64,000 bases of DNA from Limanda limanda (Eukaryota; Chordata; Actinopteri; Pleuronectiformes; Pleuronectidae), in contig NC_083638.1 of assembly GCF_963576545.1 (NCBI RefSeq), forward strand, positions 31,713,400 through 31,777,399. The letters run 5' to 3'. The notes under the pieces are model-generated. The model did no database searches. It saw only the letters and a list, made by a program, of their open reading frames with translations, and was not told where the DNA came from. Shown in pieces: positions 58,783 through 64,000 of the stretch; the first letter of the stretch is position 1, and the number at the start of each line of letters is the position of its first letter. The position numbers and the translations under genes are program-made.

Positions 58783-58860
58783 TCCCATAATGAGATACCT
58801 CATGAATGTTGAAAGAGAACTTAAGGTTAAGGAGTTAACCCCAGTTCTTTGAAACATGAG
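58783..58860. repeat. DIRS internal complementary region
   Basis: 58783-58820 is complementary to 54503-54540 (one mismatch). 58818-58860 is complementary to 59075-59117 (no mismatch). The halves overlap by AAC, the complement of the terminal GTT. This region templates completion of the element's ends into a circle. Confidence 0.95.
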
Positions 58861-58915
58861 AGGTATCTCACCAGATCACCCTCCTTGCCTGGAGCGAGGA
58901 AGAGGTGTGCTTATT

Positions 58916-59074
58916 TTTTAGACTAAAGGCGATGACGTGACATCCGGTCTTATATAGAGTAGGAGGTCCCTCCTCTATTGACAGACGTCAAGTCTGCCTG
59001 CCAGTCAGGGCTGGCGAGTGTAAAATTGCTTCTGGGGGACAGCGCGAGGGTGTGTCCCATAGTGAGATACCTCA
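58916..59074 (-). repeat. DIRS right inverted terminal repeat
   Basis: Inverted copy of 54521-54679, including the TATA box on the minus strand. Confidence 0.95.
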
Positions 59075-59385
59075 CTCATGTTTCAAAGAACTGGGGTTAA
59101 CTCCTTAACCTTAAGTTTTCCTCTTTATCGGTAACGTTGAATCTAACCATGGGAGCCGCCATCTTGCCATTCTGTTGACAAAAAGCAGCTACCTCATTGG
59201 TGTAGAACGATCACGTGTCGAACCGTGCCACCACTTGGGACCAAAATCCTATAACGCTCTGAAGACACTAGTTCTGCATAAAACATAGACGCATCGACAG
59301 TCGACTGGAATTTAAGCGACAAACTTTTTTGGTAGCGGGATGAAACGATAACAGGGTTGACCTTATGACCTATACGACGCTCTTA

Positions 59386-59853
59386 CTGAACCCGGACGTG
59401 CGCTGGTTGTCAAGGGGCAAAGTATTGACACGTTTCTTTGATTAGAAAGATGAGCTTAAAATCGACTTTATTGACCATAAGTTTCACCTGTCTGATCATT
59501 TGCATAATCACACGTTTCTTTTACAAGACTACCTTACCTAGGTGAAATTTTTTCTCGTCTGAATGAACTTTATCTCGGATTACAGGGGCTCTCCGCGAAC
59601 GTATTCAATGTACAAGATAAAATTGAGGCTGTGATAAAGAAGTCGAAGCTCTGGGAAGACTGCATGAACAACAAAACAGAGGTCTTTCTGTCGTTACATG
59701 ATTTTTTTGTGTGCAAATCACCTAGGTGGGACAGACAGTGTCAAACGGGACATTACAATGCACCTCAGTGAGCTGGCTGCACAACTGCGCAGCTACTTCC
59801 CCGAAACTGATGAGTTGGACAGTTGGATTCGTTATTCCTTTTCTGTAACATGA
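59386..59853 (+). pseudogene. hAT-type transposase-derived remnant
   Basis: 'LNPDVRWLSRGKVLTRFF' is the conserved block of hAT transposases and of host proteins derived from them (GTF2IRD2, SCAND3/ZBED groups). It is followed by stops, then 'NVFNVQDKIEAVIKKSKLWE' and 'NKTEVFLSLHDFF' in a second frame, and 'SELAAQLRSYFPETDELDS' in a third. Frameshifts and three or more stops show it is dead. The upstream dimerisation and DDE Asp regions are not present. Confidence 0.7.
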
Positions 59854-59936
59854 ACCATGAAAAAAATACTGGGGGATACATAGCTGGAGATTGAATGTCT
59901 GAAGGGATACGGGACTGTAAACAGTTTGGGAACCAC

Positions 59937-60170
59937 TGCTCTACACCAAAGACTGCACCTCAGGAGACCCGTCTGTTAAACTCCTGAAGTTCGCAGATGG
60001 CACAATGGTCATCGGCCTCATCAGGGACGGTGATCAGTCTGCGTACAGATGTGAGGTTGAACAGCTAGCCGTCTGGCGTGGTCAGAACAACCTGGAGCTG
60101 AACAAGCTCAAAACTGTGGAGATGACAGTGGACTTCAGGAGGAGCCAGCCAACACCATTTCTAAACCATC
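59937..60170 (+). mobile_element. non-LTR retrotransposon RT fragment
   Basis: 'YTKDCTSGDPSVKLLKFADG' followed by 'QLAVWRGQNNLELNKLKT' is the block C-D region of a fish LINE reverse transcriptase; the catalytic second Asp of FADD is changed to Gly. Short, isolated and inactive. Confidence 0.75.
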
Positions 60171-60970
60171 ATCCAACCTGTTCTCTGCACATCCAAAACT
60201 GTCTAGTTTGGATCAGCCACCAAACGGGACAGGAACAGACTACAACACATACAAATGTGAAATCCAACAGTTACCAATAACATGTCTGAAATGTGACTAC
60301 AGTCCAGACTAATGGAACAAAAGTTTTGTCTGACCAAAAGAGGTGGTCTGGGGCCGGATCAAACTGAACCACGGTTTGGTTTGTTTTCAGTGTGATCACA
60401 GTTTTTTTACAGCATGGTTGTTCAACCAAAAAAAGTTATGTTGTCTGTGGCAAATGACCATGCCACGGGGCTCTCCCACACACCGCCAGTAACAAAACTG
60501 TTGCTTTCCAGCATCTTATATCCTCCATACAGCACACACAAGCAAACCTAAAGACAAAACTCAACATATAGTGGCCAGCAGTCTCTGCTGGTGTCTGGCT
60601 TTGCAGCCCATTGTCTCTGTCTCTCCGAGTGGCTCTCCGCATTGCCGTCTGAGGCAGCCCCACTGCTGCCTTTTAAACCTGAGGATCAATCAGCTAACAG
60701 CTCTCACCTGCACTGATGGATCCTCTCATACAGGTGGAGGTGCTCTCCCAGGTAACTCCACAGTCATGTCACAATCGCCTGTACAACTACAAACTAATCA
60801 AACGTATGGAGGTAGTTATAATACAAAATTCTTTATTACAATGTGACAAAAATGATCTGAACAGAAGCTGCAGTTGGTTTGAACCATGCTGGAGTTTCCT
60901 GTGTCCTCCTCTACTCTCCTGCTGACCTGATTTCACTTTAACAACTAAACACTCATCACTAGTTATCAGG
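60171..60970. other. unassigned
   Basis: No convincing gene. Overlapping 65-91-codon frames around 60436-60984 lack motifs. Confidence 0.5.
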
Positions 60971-60973
60971 ACC

Positions 60974-61981
60974 TGGGGTCTCATTTATAACCATTGCGAT
61001 CACACAACACGGGGCCTGAATCATACGTAAGCCACTTCTCATGCAAACGGTTGGATTTATAAAAACAAACTTGACAGGAAAATATGCGCATTTCCACACA
61101 AACTCTAACCCCACGCATACAAACATTTTGGAGACCGGAAAGCGGCGACGCAGACGTGAGGAGGTTAACTGAAACCAGATTATTGATCCACTTCATCATT
61201 GACATTAAAACCAACAGCTGTAGTTGTGCTCTGGAACCTTTTAATTGAAAAATATATAAAACAACTGAAAGCTAATTACGTTCAGATTCCGTTAAACAGC
61301 CGAGTTATTAATAGTTTTTAATAATATCTTCTAACACTGAGTGTATCATCATCAAATCACTAGTGAGCGAAACGTAGAAAATCGATTCACTTTCCAAATA
61401 ATATCCCAGAGTGGAGGTGAAGATCCACTAATGTGAGGTAATCGGTCCGGTTGCTCTAAATAAATAAATACTGCCATAAATACTGCCGTGACAGTGGAGC
61501 GGGGTTCTGTGTAATGGATGCATGCGAATGGAAGGATGAGGAGGAAACAAGTGTTCAGCAATGTCTGATTAGCTAATACAGATTCTATTGATCTGTGATC
61601 TTTGCGCTGAACTGAGTCACTAACAAACACCCCGATGTCAGTGTCAGAACTTTTCGCTTCCTGTTCTCATTGCTTGATGGCATGGCTCTGTCATGAATCG
61701 CCGTGGAAACCCATTGGTCAGCAGCATTATTTAATACTCATGAGGTGCTTTGCATTGACCATTTATGTTTGAATGTGGGCTTGTAGAGGGCAGAGTATGA
61801 GGCAAATTCAAGTATGAACGTTTTCAGGTGGACTGTGATTTATAAAGTGAACATTGCGTTGAGGTGTGCGTGCGCACGGTTTTATAAATTTGAATTTTAT
61901 TTTGCGTACGCCATTTCCAGCTTTTGTGCGCACATACACTTTTAGTATGAATCCCATGCACTGTTTTATAAATGATACCAG
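60974..61981. mobile_element. non-autonomous DNA transposon copy 2
   Basis: Left end TGGGGTCTCATTTATAACC and right end (complement) TGGTATCATTTATAAAAC form inverted repeats of about 17 bp. The body matches the copy in fah intron 13 (28781-30090). About 1 kb, no transposase. Confidence 0.75.
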
Positions 61982-62703
61982 AGGCTGCATTTAAACATCA
62001 TGAGAAGTTGGTCGTGCTCTCAGTACAACACGAGAAGTGACGTTTACTGTCGGGACTCGTGTTAAAGTGCCCGGAGCGACACGCAGACATGCTCTGACAC
62101 CATTGCTTAATAATTAAATACAGGATTTTAAGTTTGTGACCTAAATCATCCCAATAAAAAATTGAACAAATGAACGTGAACCCATTTATTTTTGGAACCT
62201 TGAACTTGAGTGTGATCTGTCACAACACTTCTTAGACCACATGTCTTAATCAAAGAAAGTGTCATTTAGAATTAGGCCAATATTTAAAAAAACATGCCAT
62301 AGACCCCAATAGCAAAATGATCATGGATAATTGTCCAGCACCAACAGAGTGCTAGGGAGATTGGTCTGGTTATGTGTACCTAACGTGAACATAAACCTAA
62401 ACCCTGACCCCTCAACCAAGTCTTAATTCTTACATATCCATTTTAACTGGTGGGGTTAAACATTTGCCAAAATAGATGATGGTGGAAAAAACAAGATTTT
62501 ATCTGCTTAATGTAGTTGTTGAATGACATGGACAGATGGAATATAACCTTTAAATTACACAGGTTGGAGTGGGAGGCTGAGAAAGGAAATCCTATATTTG
62601 CTTTATCAGGGGTACGAACTTATCTGATTCGAAAATCAAAATGTCTTACTTATTAGTGTTAAGCTGTCAGGAGTTCTCAGTTTCTGGTAGCTGAGTAACA
62701 GCC
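61982..62703. other. unassigned
   Basis: No frame or repeat recognised. Confidence 0.5.
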
Positions 62704-62850
62704 TCAAAGTCTCACAAGGCTTGAATGGAAATTTAAGTTAATGTTCATTAACTCACCCAAGAGCGGCAAATAAAGACAGAACAACAAAGGCCCCAGAACC
62801 GATCCCTGCTGGACCCCAAAGGACAGTGTAACCTGCTCCCTAATGATAAG
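62704..62850 (-). mobile_element. L2-like LINE RT fragment
   Basis: Minus-strand 'VTLSFGVQQGSVLGPLLF' and 'LYLPLLGELM' are RT block B of an L2-like LINE (Gln for the usual Pro in GVPQG). The catalytic YADD is absent; truncated on both sides. Confidence 0.75.
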
Positions 62851-62965
62851 AGGAGCTGCAGCAATAGACGATATGTTGAAAGATGTGTTCTTCAAATATG
62901 GGAGCATCGGAATCTTAACCCAAATCAAACAATGAACTTGAATATGAGCATAATATGTCTCCAAT

Positions 62966-63776
62966 AAAGGTTCACTGTGTAGAATTTTGTGATATGTAGT
63001 GGTGAGGTTACATGTTGCAGCCGAATACCACTTGTCTCATCCTCCCCTTCCAAACATGAATGAGAACTTATGGTAGTCTTCAGTTGCCATAAAAACTAAA
63101 AAGGGTATGTAGCTATGGTGGCCTCGGTTGAGAGGACCTAGTCATAGCGTGCCCGCAAGTTCAGCCTTTGTCATTGATTACAAGGCCAAAACACTTGATG
63201 ATGCTAAGGTACACAACTTTAGAAGTTATCTCCCTAACATCTTCTTGTGACCACCAACTGCTAATGTAATGGATATGTAATCGGACAGGGGTTTTGCCAA
63301 GTAAGTTCAACAAGTGTGAACATGAGACTGTGGAACTGTTGATGTATTACAGTTTGAGTTGAGTTATTAGATGTGTGGCTGTGTGTGGGACAAAGTGAAA
63401 GAGTTAGTTTTTATTTGTGCATTTCAAATCTTCTGAATTACCTGATGTGTTTGATATTTGCTGTAAAATTCAGAACATGCAACGTCTGTATATTTGCTTG
63501 CTCATTACACTTTGGACTTGATGCCAGCAACATTGTGTCCACTTCATTTCTTTCTTTTTCCCCTTTTATAGGGGCGTAACGCTAACATAGTAGTTGGTAA
63601 ACGAAATTGTGCAGAAGACCTTCAAACATATAAGGAATATTCACATCTTGTACTATATTCTAAATAAAGTATTTAAATAAAAAGGGCCCATTCTAGGGTA
63701 AGGAAAACCACAATTTGTATAATTTAGATGATTACACACTGGTGAAAACATCACTAGGATCTTACACACTGAAACT
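62966..63776. mobile_element. TTAA-type MITE related to 35714-35986, interrupted
   Basis: Left part 62966-63090 ('GTTCACTGTGTAGAATTTTG', 'CCTCCCCTTCCAAACATGAA') and right part about 63650-63776 ('AAAGGGCCCATTCTAGGG', 'GAAAACATCACTAGGATC', 'TTACACACTGAAAC') match the 35.7-kb MITE. They are separated by about 560 bp, part of which may be the longer family version. Confidence 0.6.
63095..63645. other. unassigned insert between MITE halves
   Basis: Contains 'GTGGCCTCGGTTGAGAGGACC', possibly part of the full-length MITE, then AT-rich DNA with no gene. Sequence after 63776 to the window end shows nothing assignable. Confidence 0.45.
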
Positions 63777-64000
63777 TTGAGCATTGCTGACATGTTTTGG
63801 TCAAAACTTATCACAAACCCCCCAAAAAACATGGACCAAACTGTTGCTTTCAAACGAAGCATTTCCACTTCTACCTTTTCCAAAATCCATGAACTCACAT
63901 TTATTACACATTCAAATTCCACCACCTGCAAATCACCGTTCAGATGCAGCACAAATGCAAAACAGAATGTTTGCAAATTTTGCCTATTACTGCAGTAAGC

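Larger units (their letters stand above)
54503..59117 (+). mobile_element. DIRS-type tyrosine-recombinase retrotransposon
   Basis: All structural hallmarks are present: 159-bp inverted terminal repeats (54521-54679 and 58916-59074, about two differences), outer ends that each carry GTT, and an internal complementary region (58783-58860) whose two halves are complementary to the left outer end and the right outer end, overlapping by AAC. Coding parts in order are an ORF1 start, RT and RNase H, and a tyrosine recombinase. No target duplication flanks it, as expected for recombinase-mediated insertion. The centre (most of ORF1 and the front of RT) is missing and a Tc1-like element sits there. 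ITR identity suggests a young copy. Confidence 0.95.

Overview
The window reads as nuclear DNA of a teleost fish, probably a percomorph. The evidence is split vertebrate genes with GT-AG introns, AATAAA polyadenylation signals, and a dense load of fish-type transposable elements: L2-like and Tx1-like LINEs, Tc1-like, DIRS and Ty3/Gypsy elements, an ERV, a tRNA-derived SINE and several MITE families. The species is not identifiable from the sequence alone. Only two host genes look intact. The first is fah (fumarylacetoacetase, the last enzyme of tyrosine catabolism), on + with 14 exons between 17024 and 30352. The second is a 60-residue cortexin-family membrane microprotein, ctxnd1, on - at 39053-39235. 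FAH and CTXND1 are also neighbours in human 15q25, as far as I recall, so the core of the window looks like a conserved block.

Layout. 1-13.1 kb is a nest of elements: one L2-like LINE (+) is interrupted first by a 6.4-kb endogenous retrovirus (-, 1176-7543, TSD AATC) and then by a 2.8-kb CACTA-type DNA element (9318-12137, TSD TAA). The CACTA-type element carries what looks like a small split gene with its own promoter and polyadenylation signal. 13.2-17.0 kb holds an isolated IFI44-like GTPase exon and repeat debris, then the fah promoter. 17.0-31.0 kb is fah, with repeats only in introns. 31.2-39.0 kb holds a Tx1-like LINE fragment, MITEs and unassigned intergenic DNA. 39.0-39.3 kb is ctxnd1.

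40-54 kb is a graveyard: Tx1-like LINE (-), a TIR element, rearranged Ty3/Gypsy pieces, an IS630-like transposase pseudogene with an intron, a Gypsy gag with SCAN-like and zinc-knuckle regions, and remnants of an unidentified multi-exon gene split by a Tc1-like element. 54.5-59.1 kb is a structurally complete but coding-defective DIRS tyrosine-recombinase retrotransposon: inverted terminal repeats, internal complementary region, GTT ends, RT-RNase H and YR. It has lost its centre to a Tc1-like insertion and carries an exact 170-bp tandem duplication in its recombinase. 59.3-64 kb holds hAT, LINE and MITE remnants.

No prokaryotic system, CRISPR array, rRNA or free-standing tRNA gene was seen. 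The least explained items are the gene-like cargo of the CACTA-type element, the unidentified gene whose reading frame closes across a Tc1 insertion, and a pair of overlapping perfect palindromes in a fah intron. All identifications come from reading translations and motifs by eye; none was checked against a database.
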